Origin: a virus
DNA: 45,348 nucleotides
Virus record (IMG/VR): IMGVR_UViG_3300031964_000041
Coordinates: 1-45,348 of that record
Reading direction: 5' to 3' (one strand)
Below, piece after piece: positions 8,086-16,383 of this stretch (the first letter of the stretch is position 1; every line of letters begins with the position of its first letter). The notes under the pieces are model-generated. The model had not been told where the DNA came from and did not search any database. It was given only the letters and a program-made list of their open reading frames with translations. A program made the translations under genes and the position numbers.

Positions 8086-8481
8086 TCAAACCACCAGCGC
8101 GTTAGAGCAGCCGCCAAAGTTCGGACCTTTCGGAACCCCTAGGAAATTGCACAGCCGCATGCGCCAGGAGTCAAAGAGGCGATCTCTGTCCAATTGCTCA
8201 TTCTTATTGTGAGTCCATACTGCAGCCACATCGGTATCAAGGTTCGCGCTCGTACCTGGGATGGCCGTTTCCAGCGCGTAGAGGTTGGTGAGGTAGGTAT
8301 TCACGACCACCAGACCTTCGTTCGCACTGATGTGCTGCAGGCGGTATTCGAGCGCGAGGTACTGGCGCATGATCCACGGGTAGGGGAACACGACGTCACC
8401 ATCGCCGTACGCCGGGTACCCGCAGAAACGCCGAACATCAACGAGTTGCGCATCAGTAAAGGTATAGGGCGTGAAGGCCAT
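8086..8481 (-). CDS. Head-tail connector (adaptor) protein
   Basis: A 131-residue, mostly helical protein starting MAFTPYTFTDAQLVDVRRFCGYP. Helical segments rich in aromatic residues (YPWIMRQYLALEYRLQHI) and position just downstream of the capsid gene match the small adaptor proteins that bind the portal ring, such as the HK97 gp6 and lambda gpFII-region equivalents. The stop abuts the next gene start (8085). The family assignment is by size, helicity and gene order. Confidence 0.6.
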   Translation of the reverse strand: MAFTPYTFTDAQLVDVRRFCGYPAYGDGDVVFPYPWIMRQYLALEYRLQHISANEGLVVVNTYLTNLYALETAIPGTSANLDTDVAAVWTHNKNEQLDRDRLFDSWRMRLCNFLGVPKGPNFGGCSNALVV

Positions 8482-8484
8482 GGA

Positions 8485-8685
8485 TTACTCGAAGAGCGCG
8501 CCGGACTGGACGAGTTGCGTAATCAGCGCACCATCCTTGATGGGATCAAACTCGGTACCAGCGGTAAAATGCTGATGCGTGCGACCGTGCGTCATCAGGC
8601 CGTGATTCTTCTTGAGTACGAACTTGGGCGCCGCAGACTCGGTGACTTCGGGTGCGTCCGGTGCTTCTTGCTTGGGCCTGGCCAT
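8485..8685 (-). CDS. Small head-region protein, 66 residues
   Basis: Starts MARPKQEAPDAPEVTESAAP with a strong ribosome binding site (AAAGGAG, 8 bases upstream), which decides this start over an upstream in-frame one. A disordered charged N-terminus leads to a folded part LMTHGRTHQHFTAGTEFDP, typical of small phage head-stabilising or head-tail proteins. Function unknown. Confidence 0.65.
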   Translation of the reverse strand: MARPKQEAPDAPEVTESAAPKFVLKKNHGLMTHGRTHQHFTAGTEFDPIKDGALITQLVQSGALFE

Positions 8686-8726
8686 GGTGATCTCCTTTAT
8701 GAAGCCCCCGAGGGGACAGAGGCTTG

Positions 8727-8754
8727 AAAAGGAGCCGGGATTGCTCCCGGTCCC
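8727..8754 (-). terminator. Intrinsic terminator after the major capsid gene
   Basis: On the minus strand CCGGGA-GCAA-TCCCGG, extended by a weaker outer stem and followed by TTTT. The loop is a GNRA tetraloop. It lies just downstream of the capsid stop codon. Confidence 0.7.
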
Positions 8755-8768
8755 TTGTGACTGGACGA

Positions 8769-10130
8769 TTAAAGCGATTCCAGAATGATTGCGCGTTTGC
8801 ACGCCGAGCTATTGGCGGTCGGAATCGTTGCGGACGTGGTGGTGGTGTCGGTCGGCACGGCAAAACCGCCCGAATACGACCACGTTTGCGTAATCACCTG
8901 CTGAAGCGCATCAAGCGGCGAGCGAGTCACCATCGCAATGTCGTCGACGATGACGATCGAGTCGTCCTTGTCCTGACCTTCGAGATTGCCGCGATAGGCT
9001 TCGTTCGTGAACACGCCTTCGACCAGCGCGCCCTGACCACACAGGACTCCACGGCGAACCGTACCGACACCGGCCAACGTCTGGACCGGGTTCAAGTTGG
9101 TTTCTTGGAGCCGCACGCCCAGAAGCTCGGCAACAACGCCCTGGCGATATTCCTCGGTCGTCACCTGACCACGGAAGAACATCTGGAAGGCCGGATCGCT
9201 GTACAACCCGGTCGCCTGAAGCGGATCGAGGTACATGTGATACATGCCCGTCGCATCAACCACCGGCACGCCATTGGCCGCCATCGTGGCCTTGGCGTTC
9301 AGGATCATACCCATCGTCAACTTGCCGCTGTTGTTGTCGTTGGTCGCAGAGATGGCAGCGGATGTGGCGGCCATCAGGCCTGAACTCGTGATCGTCGGGC
9401 GAAGTACCACTGGCGCCACGGACGAGACAACCGCATTCAGCGCGGTAGCATCGGCAACCGTCACCGAGGTCGAGAACGTCAGTGTGCCGGAAACGCCGCC
9501 CGGCGTAGTCGATACGTTGGACCCGTCTGCGGTCGAACCTTGCAGCGAGTACGTGTCACTGCCGACAACCACGTTCACCGCATTCGACGACGAGATCGGC
9601 ACCACCTGGCCGGCGCTGTTCAGTGTGTTTTGGAATCCACGGATATCATCGACCGAGATGGTGGCGGCCGGCGAGCCGAGCGTGGTACGTACACGGGTAT
9701 TGCCGCCCATGTACGCGTTGAACAGCGCCATCTGCGCCAGCGTATCGACCGAACGGTAGGCCTGTTCGCCCAGCGCGTAACCGTTGCGCAGGAACAGGTT
9801 GTCGATCGCAACACGCGCCGTAGCGATGTTGAGCTGCATCATGCCGGGATATTGAGCGATGCCCAGAATGTACTGCTCGACGCTGTAGTTCTGCGCGGTC
9901 AGGCCCGACGTGATGTCGGAGTTGTCCGCCGGTGACATTGGGGTCGTGATAGCCGGGAGCAAGCCGGTGCGGGTCTTGGCGATCGTTTCACCGATGTTCG
10001 CCATGAACGGCTCACGATCGGCAATAGCGCGGAAACCCAGTTTGGCGCGCAACGGCATGCCGAACTGGTGCTCGAGATAGCCGAGCTGAATCACCGACTG
10101 AATTGATGCGGGGAGGTTATTAAAAGCCAT
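8769..10130 (-). CDS. Major capsid protein
   Basis: The 453-residue protein starts MAFNNLPASIQSVIQLGYLE; the ATG at 10130 is preferred over an in-frame upstream start that would overlap non-coding sequence. Segments such as NYSVEQYILGIAQYPGMMQLNIA and LAQMALFNAYMGGNTRVR, plus the place directly after scaffold and before connectors, fit a HK97-fold major capsid protein. Residues about 175-270 are rich in Thr, Ser, Val and Gly and look like an inserted Ig-like surface domain. No separate prohead protease gene is recognisable next to it. Confidence 0.8.
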   Translation of the reverse strand: MAFNNLPASIQSVIQLGYLEHQFGMPLRAKLGFRAIADREPFMANIGETIAKTRTGLLPAITTPMSPADNSDITSGLTAQNYSVEQYILGIAQYPGMMQLNIATARVAIDNLFLRNGYALGEQAYRSVDTLAQMALFNAYMGGNTRVRTTLGSPAATISVDDIRGFQNTLNSAGQVVPISSSNAVNVVVGSDTYSLQGSTADGSNVSTTPGGVSGTLTFSTSVTVADATALNAVVSSVAPVVLRPTITSSGLMAATSAAISATNDNNSGKLTMGMILNAKATMAANGVPVVDATGMYHMYLDPLQATGLYSDPAFQMFFRGQVTTEEYRQGVVAELLGVRLQETNLNPVQTLAGVGTVRRGVLCGQGALVEGVFTNEAYRGNLEGQDKDDSIVIVDDIAMVTRSPLDALQQVITQTWSYSGGFAVPTDTTTTSATIPTANSSACKRAIILESL

Positions 10131-10200
10131 GACAAGTCCTGTGTGGTTTGGGTAGGGTGTTTCCCCCTCGCCACCAGGGCTGTCGGGCAATAATGCAAGT

Positions 10201-10217
10201 GGCCGCGTGAGGCGGCC
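10201..10217 (-). terminator. Weak hairpin between scaffold and capsid genes
   Basis: GGCCGC-GTGAG-GCGGCC forms a 6-bp stem, but no T run follows on the minus strand. It may be a processing or attenuation hairpin rather than a terminator. Confidence 0.3.
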
Positions 10218-10234
10218 GGTAGGTCAACGAACGA

Positions 10235-10900
10235 TCAAAACGCCTTGAGGTTCAGGCCGCGAGATTTGGCATCAGCCGCAATCTCCTCTTTCGTTGCAGT
10301 GCGCGCATCGAAGGTTTCGGCCTTTTTCTTCGGCGGAGGGGTGCTGGTGCTGCTCGTGCTCGCCAGCGGCTCCTTGAACAGATACGGCTTGGCGGTCTTG
10401 AACGTCGTCAGCAACTCCGCGACGCCGGCCACTTCGCCGGTCGTTTCATCCACCTTCAGGCTCGACGTGTCGATCAGCTTGATCGCGTCCACATCCTGCA
10501 GGCCGAGCGAGACGGCGACGGCCTTGACTTCGGAATTGATGATGCGGCGATCCGAAGCGGCGCGTTCAGCATCGAGCGTCGCTTTCGTCTCGACCTTCTG
10601 GGCATCAATCGCCTTCTTCACCGCCTCGTCGATCTTGGCCTGTGCTGCCGCCTCATCAATTACCTTCGTTTTTTCGCGCAGGCTCGCGTTCTCGCGGCGC
10701 AATTCGCGGGCGTGTTCACGCCACTGGTCAGGGACTTCCTCAATCGGAAGGTCAAGCAGCGGATTACCGGTCTTCACCGGTGGCGTGACGGGTGCGGCTG
10801 GCGCCGGTGGCGTAACAGGCGGTGCTCCGGTTGATGCGTGGTCGCCATCGGGCGACATCAGACGGGCTTGCATCATCAAGTGGCGCAACAGGGTTGGCAT
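10235..10900 (-). CDS. Capsid scaffolding protein
   Basis: A 221-residue protein starting MPTLLRHLMMQARLMSPDGD with a GGAG ribosome binding site about 7 bases upstream. It has a Pro/Ala-rich disordered N-terminus (residues 20-45), a long charged coiled coil (about 58-125, including WREHARELRRENASLREK) and a basic C-terminus after a TSSTSTPPPKKK linker. This is the classical make-up of phage scaffolds (GP20-like), which direct prohead assembly and leave before packaging. It lies between portal and capsid as expected. Confidence 0.8.
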   Translation of the reverse strand: MPTLLRHLMMQARLMSPDGDHASTGAPPVTPPAPAAPVTPPVKTGNPLLDLPIEEVPDQWREHARELRRENASLREKTKVIDEAAAQAKIDEAVKKAIDAQKVETKATLDAERAASDRRIINSEVKAVAVSLGLQDVDAIKLIDTSSLKVDETTGEVAGVAELLTTFKTAKPYLFKEPLASTSSTSTPPPKKKAETFDARTATKEEIAADAKSRGLNLKAF

Positions 10901-10915
10901 CTAGCCTCTCCAATG

Positions 10916-10938
10916 AAAAACGACCGCATCGAGCGGCC
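10916..10938 (-). terminator. Intrinsic terminator between portal and scaffold genes
   Basis: On the minus strand GGCCGC-TCGAT-GCGGTC is followed by G and TTTTT. One G-T wobble is in the stem. Confidence 0.65.
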
Positions 10939-10972
10939 AGGTTGATATCCGGCATCGAGCCGGCGGGCAAAA

Positions 10973-12448
10973 CTATTCGGTGATCGCAGCGGTTACGGTG
11001 GCCGCAGCATTGCGCTCAGCCATCTCGGCATCGGCAAGCCGTTTTTCAGCGGCTGCATCTTCGATGTCGTATTCAGCGGCGAGGATCTTGATGGCCGTCT
11101 CGCGGCTCTGCAGTCCAGAGTCACAAAGCTTGGCAAGCGTGGTGGCACGCGTCAGCATGTCCTGCAGGGTCGGTGCGTACCAGGCCGGCCAGCGCAGGCT
11201 GATGCCCGACTTGATATCGAACTTGCCGACCTTTTCGCCATCCTTGAACACCAGCTCGGACTTCTCGGACGCCTTCGCAATCATGCACAGCAGTTCTTTC
11301 AGCGCGCCCTCGCCGTAGCTGATCCGCAGCCGATCGGCCAGCCAGACCAGCGCCTGATTCATCAATTCCATTGCGCGGCCCGACTGCGCCGAGGACATTT
11401 TCTCGGGGCTGGTGCGGTTGCCGTGCAGCGTTTCGAGTTGGATCTCGCGCAGGTATTTGACGTAATCCAACACCGCGGCGGATCCGGTTCCGTTGATTTC
11501 GAGCAGCTTGGCGTCGCCTTCGGCACTGACCTTGATCGCGTTGGCGGCACCTTTGACCGTCGGCCCGTTTTCGCCGTACGCCGGTTCTTTGATGAGTAGC
11601 GTCGGATCGGACGTGTATTTCAGCCCCCGACCATCCTGCGAAAGTTGGTAATCGATCTCGATCTGCGTGTCGATCGCCTCGCCGCAGAACGTGGGCTTGC
11701 CATCAATCGCGTCGCCACCAGGCAGGTTCTTGACCCACGCCACCGGCACGAAACCGAGCGCGTGTTTGACCGTCTTGTCTTTGTCGATCGACGGCGCGAA
11801 TTCAAGCCCGGCCGCCTTTTTGTCAACCTCGTCCGCCACCTTCCACGGCGTGAACCACGTTTCAGCCGCGGCATCCCACTCGCGGCAAAACCAAAAATCG
11901 GCGCCGAAGTCGTCTAGCTTGATCGAATAGCCCGAATCCTTGAGCGCGCGCCCCTTGACCTTGTACTTTTCAACGACCTTCAGCAGCGTGTCTGGCGCCT
12001 CTGGATTCCAGATCGGCGTCAGGTAATCGGTTTCCATCGCGTCGAAGAACACGCGCTGCTTGAGCACGCGGAACAGGATCGCGACGGACCCGACACTGCC
12101 TTTCGTGGCCGCGTCGATCATGACCGCGTTCATGCCGCATTCCTTGATGAGCTTCCCCATCGCCTGCTTTTGCTCGGGGCTTTTTAGGTCGACGGTCGGG
12201 AAATGCCCCTCGGAGAACAGCAGCGAGACGGAATCATTCACCACCGTTCGGCATAGATTCATGCGCACGCTCGGGCGCCGCTTGCGTAACGGGATGTAGG
12301 TCCCGTCGCCAGACTCTTCCTCGTCGAACGCGTGCTTGAGCTCGTCATACAGCGTGCCGTTGAGCACTCGTTGCAGCGTCTGCAGGCGGAATGTCCGCTC
12401 CGGGAAATCCTTGTCTTTCGGGAAATCCTTTTGCAGGGTCTTAAACAT
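10973..12448 (-). CDS. Portal protein
   Basis: A 491-residue protein starting MFKTLQKDFPKDKDFPERTF. Its size, its place directly after the large terminase block, and segments such as RMNLCRTVVNDSVSLLFSEGHFP (around 62-85), ETDYLTPIWNPE and the helical C-terminal part with ISLRWPAWYAPTLQDM match SPP1-like phage portals. A dodecameric portal forms the DNA entry vertex and binds terminase. The C-terminus ends in an Ala/Glu-rich helical tail. Confidence 0.85.
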   Translation of the reverse strand: MFKTLQKDFPKDKDFPERTFRLQTLQRVLNGTLYDELKHAFDEEESGDGTYIPLRKRRPSVRMNLCRTVVNDSVSLLFSEGHFPTVDLKSPEQKQAMGKLIKECGMNAVMIDAATKGSVGSVAILFRVLKQRVFFDAMETDYLTPIWNPEAPDTLLKVVEKYKVKGRALKDSGYSIKLDDFGADFWFCREWDAAAETWFTPWKVADEVDKKAAGLEFAPSIDKDKTVKHALGFVPVAWVKNLPGGDAIDGKPTFCGEAIDTQIEIDYQLSQDGRGLKYTSDPTLLIKEPAYGENGPTVKGAANAIKVSAEGDAKLLEINGTGSAAVLDYVKYLREIQLETLHGNRTSPEKMSSAQSGRAMELMNQALVWLADRLRISYGEGALKELLCMIAKASEKSELVFKDGEKVGKFDIKSGISLRWPAWYAPTLQDMLTRATTLAKLCDSGLQSRETAIKILAAEYDIEDAAAEKRLADAEMAERNAAATVTAAITE

Positions 12449-12486
12449 GCCGGCCTTGTGCTTGGTGTGCTTGGAACTGCCCGCGC

Positions 12487-12861
12487 TTATTCAGCGTCGT
12501 AGGTGGCGGCGAAGACGTCGGGTTTGACGGCGGAATGATTGCCTCTCGCGTCTGTCACGATCCAGTCGCCAGGGCAGACGGTTTCGCCAGTTGCGCCGGC
12601 ATCGATCCAGCCATGCACATGCATTTCGTTATCGCAATGGCGACACAACTTCTCGCCACCAACATCCGGGCGGCGGAAATAACGGACTACCTCACCTTCC
12701 CAGCCCTTTGCCTTACGCTCTTCCGGCGAAAACATGCGCTCTCGGCGCAAGCCATCAATGTGCTCGTGACCGACCATGGAGCTGCTGTAATCCGCAGGAT
12801 GGTCGCCATTCTTGAACCACTGCGACGCCTCGACGGAAATTGGCTTCTTGATGAATTTCAT
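12487..12861 (-). CDS. Phage protein of the MKFIKKP type, with a small zinc-like motif
   Basis: A 124-residue protein starting MKFIKKPISVEASQWFKNGD. Proteins opening with this motif followed by a GDWIV(T/R)DA segment (here PGDWIVTDARGNHSAVKPD) are widespread in phages and have no established function. The middle part contains CRHCDNEMHVHGW, a possible metal-binding Cys/His set. It sits between terminase and portal genes, an unusual place for this family, which more often occurs in lysis or accessory regions. Confidence 0.75.
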   Translation of the reverse strand: MKFIKKPISVEASQWFKNGDHPADYSSSMVGHEHIDGLRRERMFSPEERKAKGWEGEVVRYFRRPDVGGEKLCRHCDNEMHVHGWIDAGATGETVCPGDWIVTDARGNHSAVKPDVFAATYDAE

Positions 12862-12864
12862 GCG

Positions 12865-14196
12865 CTACCTGTTCATGTGGGGAACGTGGGCCGCCTGGGT
12901 TGCGATTCCCTTAATGCTCGGCCATTCGACATCGACGCAGTACCCAATCGCCGTCGTAATGTGCTGATACTTGTTCTTCTGGTCTTCCTGAAACGTCGAT
13001 CCTTCCTGTAACTGGACAGTCGCCAGGCCTTTGTCGCACCATTTGGCAGTCGTTGGATTGACGAACAGACTGCGCATGCCGTCTGCGGTGCGAATCTTCG
13101 TGCGCACCGCGTTTTGTCGGTCCTTAATGGCCGGTGCCGCAGGCTTGACCTTGCGCACGAACCGCCAGTTATGCGCCTTCAGCACACCTTCGATATCGGT
13201 GTAATCGGACGCGTGACCGTGCTTCTCGCCAGCCCGCCCAGCAGGATCGCCATAGATCAGCACTTCGCGATTCTGGTGATTGACGAACTTCTCGACGAAC
13301 TCCATCGCCGACTGCTTGGAAATGGCGCTCGTCAAAACGATCTCATCGAGCAGGTACAGCCCGTTGTCACGCCGAACGCCGACCGCAGAAGACAGCGGCG
13401 TAAAGTTCTGGTCGTGCATCCATAGCAACTGTTCATGCGGCTCGATGCGCGCGTCTGTGTGGTTCGTGCGGTCGTAATCCTCGTAGATGCGGCCCGTTGC
13501 GCCCTCGAAGCTAGCCTCGTATTCCTGCTTGTACTGTTTCGCGGACATTTGCCGCTTGGCTGCGGCGATCGTGTCGGCTGGCAAGATCTCCGCGCTCTTC
13601 CAGTGGAAAAGCTTCCAGTCTGGATCGTTACCCGACTCGGCATACTTCGCCATGTCGTAGTAGTGATTCAGGCCGTCGGGCACACCGATCAGCCAACACC
13701 ATGCCTTGTAATCAGGGCGAGTCGGGTTGAAGGTGTCCAGCGCGGGACGGATGTTCGATTCCCACGCTTCGGCTTTAACGTCGGCGATTTCGTCAATCAC
13801 ACCACCGGACCAGAAGACACCTTCAATTCGCTCGGGTCGATCCAGGCCGATCAACTGAACCTGAGTGCCGTTGTCCAAGAAGATAATCAGATCGGTTTCT
13901 GATGGCGGCTTACTACAGAGGCTCACCAAACAGAGCTTCTTCATGTCAGCCCAGTAAATTTTCTTTACTTGGTCTCGCGTCGGCGCCGCAATGAAGTACA
14001 TCTCGCCCGGATTCTTCATCGCCATTTTGGCAACGAAACGCTTGGCTCGCTCGGTCTTTCCTGAACGTCGGCCTGCAGGAACCACCGGGAACCGCACGCC
14101 ATTCTCTACGGCGCGAATCAATTCCGCCTGAACCGGATGGTCGATCAACTTGTACCAGCGGGCTAGTTCACGCTGAGTTTGCAGGTTGAGTGCCAT
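12865..14196 (-). CDS. terL: Terminase large subunit
   Basis: A 443-residue packaging motor. Walker A is AGRRSGKTE at residues 41-49, Walker B is VIDEIAD at 133-139, and the nuclease half contains IYGDPAGRAGEKHGHASD with an acidic metal-binding position. It would cut concatemeric phage DNA and pump it into proheads through the portal. The start shares one base with the terS stop (TGATG). Length is typical for the class. Confidence 0.92.
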   Translation of the reverse strand: MALNLQTQRELARWYKLIDHPVQAELIRAVENGVRFPVVPAGRRSGKTERAKRFVAKMAMKNPGEMYFIAAPTRDQVKKIYWADMKKLCLVSLCSKPPSETDLIIFLDNGTQVQLIGLDRPERIEGVFWSGGVIDEIADVKAEAWESNIRPALDTFNPTRPDYKAWCWLIGVPDGLNHYYDMAKYAESGNDPDWKLFHWKSAEILPADTIAAAKRQMSAKQYKQEYEASFEGATGRIYEDYDRTNHTDARIEPHEQLLWMHDQNFTPLSSAVGVRRDNGLYLLDEIVLTSAISKQSAMEFVEKFVNHQNREVLIYGDPAGRAGEKHGHASDYTDIEGVLKAHNWRFVRKVKPAAPAIKDRQNAVRTKIRTADGMRSLFVNPTTAKWCDKGLATVQLQEGSTFQEDQKNKYQHITTAIGYCVDVEWPSIKGIATQAAHVPHMNR

Positions 14197-14735
14197 CAGT
14201 CAGGGAGGTGAGCGGCGATCTCCTTCAGCAATGCGCTTCGGTCTGAGTCGGGCTCGTTGAGCTTATCGACCGCCTCTTTGTTCGCTCGCAATAGGTTGAT
14301 GCCGATTTCGCTAGATTCGTTGGCCAGTTTGGTGAGCACCGAGATTCCCTTAAGTGCGTCAAGGCTTCCCTGTGTGAGCGGCGCAGCGTCGTCTATCTCC
14401 GACACCTTCATGTTGGCGATGCCAGACAGCCGGTGCGCGGTGGCGGCGCCAAACCTTCCGGCGCCAGCCAGGTGCCTGCTTATCGACTTCAGATCATCAG
14501 CCAGCGATATGGCGTCGTTTTGTTCCGAAACTGGCAGTGATCGTAACGAAACTTCTGTCGCAACGATTTGATTCGCAACGGTTTTTATGTTTTCGATGCG
14601 TTTCGAAACTCGCTCGCTAATCCGTGTTTTCGAAACGCCGTATTCGCGACTCAGATCGGCAGCTTTCTCGCCCGCCAAGAGCCGCTTGCGGATCTCTTCC
14701 CACTGGGTGTCGGTTAGCTTGGAGGGGCGCCCCAT
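14196..14735 (-). CDS. terS: Terminase small subunit
   Basis: A 179-residue protein starting MGRPSKLTDTQWEEIRKRLL with an N-terminal helix-turn-helix (ADLSREYGVSKTRISERV, about 26-44). It would recognise the packaging site and recruit the large subunit encoded directly downstream. The remainder is helical, as expected for the oligomerisation region. It is the first gene of the structural block. Only a weak AAAGAA sequence precedes the start, so translation may depend on the late leader. Confidence 0.82.
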   Translation of the reverse strand: MGRPSKLTDTQWEEIRKRLLAGEKAADLSREYGVSKTRISERVSKRIENIKTVANQIVATEVSLRSLPVSEQNDAISLADDLKSISRHLAGAGRFGAATAHRLSGIANMKVSEIDDAAPLTQGSLDALKGISVLTKLANESSEIGINLLRANKEAVDKLNEPDSDRSALLKEIAAHLPD

Positions 14736-14755
14736 AGAATTCTTTGAAATTAATG

Positions 14756-14783
14756 TTGCTATTTTCTACCAATGACATATACT
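14756..14783 (+). promoter_or_regulatory. Sigma70-type promoter for the plus-strand pair 14821-15308
   Basis: TTGCTA and TATACT are separated by 16 bases, about 40 bases before a start codon with a GGAG ribosome binding site. It fires against the late structural direction. Confidence 0.6.
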
Positions 14784-14792
14784 GAAGTCATT
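14771..14792 (+). promoter_or_regulatory. Palindromic operator-like site over the -10 box
   Basis: AATGAC and GTCATT flank a 10-base centre that includes the TATACT box. A dimeric repressor bound here would block the promoter. It does not match the repressor operator motif of this phage. Confidence 0.45.
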
Positions 14793-14820
14793 CCACCAGC
14801 GAACCGAACCGGAGTCGAAA

Positions 14821-15138
14821 ATGATCAAGAACAGCAAGCAGGCATGGGAAGTGGGTCAATCCGTTAATGTCGGCTTCATCAAGGGCTTGACCGTCATTGC
14901 GAAGGTCGCAACGCCCGGTGATTCAGCCCCTGACTCGTACGTTCTGGCGCGCGGCACGCAGATGTATTCGTTTGTGCCGCACAATGGCATCAGCAAGATC
15001 ACGGATCAAGAAGCGCGCAATCTGGTTGCCAAGGCTGCATGGCAACGCATGAATGCCGAGTCCGCCGCAATGCTGGCCGCTCAAGACATCACGCGCGCTG
15101 CCGCCTTCCGCGCTGAACTGATGACGATCTCGGCATGA
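14821..15138 (+). CDS. Unknown protein, 105 residues, against the late direction
   Basis: Starts MIKNSKQAWEVGQSVNVGFIKG with GGAG upstream. The N-terminal half looks like a small beta-barrel (QSVNVGFIKGLTVIAKVATPG), the C-terminal half is helical and alanine-rich. It has its own promoter and is followed, with ATGA overlap, by a 57-residue helix-turn-helix gene. I do not recognise the family. The two genes probably form a small separately regulated unit. Confidence 0.7.
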   Translation: MIKNSKQAWEVGQSVNVGFIKGLTVIAKVATPGDSAPDSYVLARGTQMYSFVPHNGISKITDQEARNLVAKAAWQRMNAESAAMLAAQDITRAAAFRAELMTISA

Positions 15139-15308
15139 GCAAGACTCAGCAAGCCCTTCAGTGGCTCCGTGAAAACCCCACCGAGACGCGTTATGCGGCA
15201 GCGATCAAGTTTGGCCTGAGCCAGTCGACCGTATGGCGAGCCGTGGAAAACGAGAAGAAAACCGCTTCTGAGCGATGTCCGTGCTGCGGGCAGGTCATTC
15301 GGAAGTAA
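15135..15308 (+). CDS. Small helix-turn-helix protein with CPCC motif, 57 residues
   Basis: Starts MSKTQQALQWLRENPTETRY. The segment ETRYAAAIKFGLSQSTVWRAVE (residues 17-38) reads as a helix-turn-helix, and the C-terminus has CPCCGQVI, a two-cysteine-pair half zinc site. The start overlaps the previous stop (ATGA), strong support for a real gene. A hairpin with stem GCTCGC / GCGAGC at 15315-15332 follows. It could regulate its own promoter or antagonise late expression; the target is unknown. Confidence 0.7.
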   Translation: MSKTQQALQWLRENPTETRYAAAIKFGLSQSTVWRAVENEKKTASERCPCCGQVIRK

Positions 15309-15361
15309 ATTCTTGCTCGCAGACCCGCGAGCCGTGAGAAGGTTTCACTCGCCAATAGCGG

Positions 15362-15574
15362 TTAATCGCGCCAGCCGCCGGCCAAAGTCAGCGTCAGGCG
15401 ATTAAACCCATCCATCAGACGGGAAGCACCGATGCTGGCCACCAAGCGCTCCCGCGTCTCGATGGGATATCGCGCTATGACCTTCTGAGCGAGTGCCAGG
15501 GACGCATGGGCCAGCGCCTCCCCCTCGCGGATAAGTGCAGCGCCGTCTTGATCCTCGACCACAGGCTGATTCAT
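15362..15574 (-). CDS. Small helical protein, 70 residues
   Basis: Starts MNQPVVEDQDGAALIREGEA and is mainly alpha-helical, ending LTLTLAGGWRD. It lies downstream of a terminator (15700-15723) and convergent with the plus-strand pair. No family recognised. Supported by GC-rich third positions and a plausible start, but by no overlap with a neighbour. Confidence 0.5.
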   Translation of the reverse strand: MNQPVVEDQDGAALIREGEALAHASLALAQKVIARYPIETRERLVASIGASRLMDGFNRLTLTLAGGWRD

Positions 15575-15699
15575 GTTTGCTCTTGATTAGGGGTCGCCGT
15601 CGCCCGTCGCGGTTTGAACCCGTGCAACCGGGTAATGGCGGCTTACATTTCGTCAACGGCTGCCGGTGTTTTACCCACCGCCGGCTGGGGGACAAGAAT

Positions 15700-15723
15700 A
15701 AAAAAGCCCTGGGGCAACAGGGC
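15700..15723 (-). terminator. Intrinsic terminator after the 150-residue zinc-motif gene
   Basis: On the minus strand GCCCTG-TTGCCC-CAGGGC is followed by six T. Confidence 0.8.
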
Positions 15724-15756
15724 AACCGTCGACTTTCGTCAACTGGAGGAGATCGG

Positions 15757-16209
15757 TTAAGCGACCGGGTTATGGCCTGCGGGCTTCGGTGCGCCGTCCG
15801 CCGGATTCGGTCGGTTTGATACGGTAACGCTGGTGACGCCGCACGAAAATCCGCCGAGACCGGTCGGGCAGTTCGGCCGGCCGCAGGCATAGCCCATAAC
15901 TGGCGAAAGCGCGATTCCGCACTGAGCGCAACGCTGCTCGCCGATATTTGGGATCACCGGGCCAGATGGCCATACGTTGGGCGAAGTCCACGGAATCGCC
16001 GGGGTCGGCACGTCGCCATTCCGGTGCGCCGGCTCTTTGCCGACGCGCACGATCAGCGATTCGAGATACTCGATCTTCTCGCGGTCGGCGTGCCACGACT
16101 CGGCGATCTGTCGGACCACTCCCGGATCAAGCGACACGTCTCTATTGTCATCCGTCGCTTGGCGCGCACGCCGGCATAGCGACTGAGGCGTTTCAAGAAT
16201 GGTCGGCAT
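15757..16209 (-). CDS. Unknown protein with C-terminal zinc-ribbon motif
   Basis: A 150-residue protein if started at MPTILETPQSLCRRARQAT; the frame is open 39 codons upstream. The N-terminal half is helical (QIAESWHADREKIEYLESLI). A Pro-rich linker leads to CAQCGIALSPVMGYACGRPNCP (residues about 95-116), a four-cysteine treble or ribbon. Proteins of this type in phages have no settled function. A terminator follows the gene. Confidence 0.6.
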   Translation of the reverse strand: MPTILETPQSLCRRARQATDDNRDVSLDPGVVRQIAESWHADREKIEYLESLIVRVGKEPAHRNGDVPTPAIPWTSPNVWPSGPVIPNIGEQRCAQCGIALSPVMGYACGRPNCPTGLGGFSCGVTSVTVSNRPNPADGAPKPAGHNPVA

Positions 16210-16383
16210 AGTCTTATATAGGTTGAAAACGCCACCACACCGACAAGCTGTCGCCATTACGGCGCGTTTAACTCGGTTGGGCACTCTTCGATGCAGCAAC
16301 GCCTTCAGGTCTGACGTCGGCTGCACGCGGTCTCGTGGACGTGCGTAACAGGCATCCGGCGGCAGGCATGAAGGGGCTGGTTA

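Noticed and set aside
15608-15624. tRNA-like T-arm (CGCGG-TTTGAAC-CCGTG)
   Set aside because: The loop lacks the invariant C56, and no acceptor stem, D-arm or anticodon arm can be built around it.
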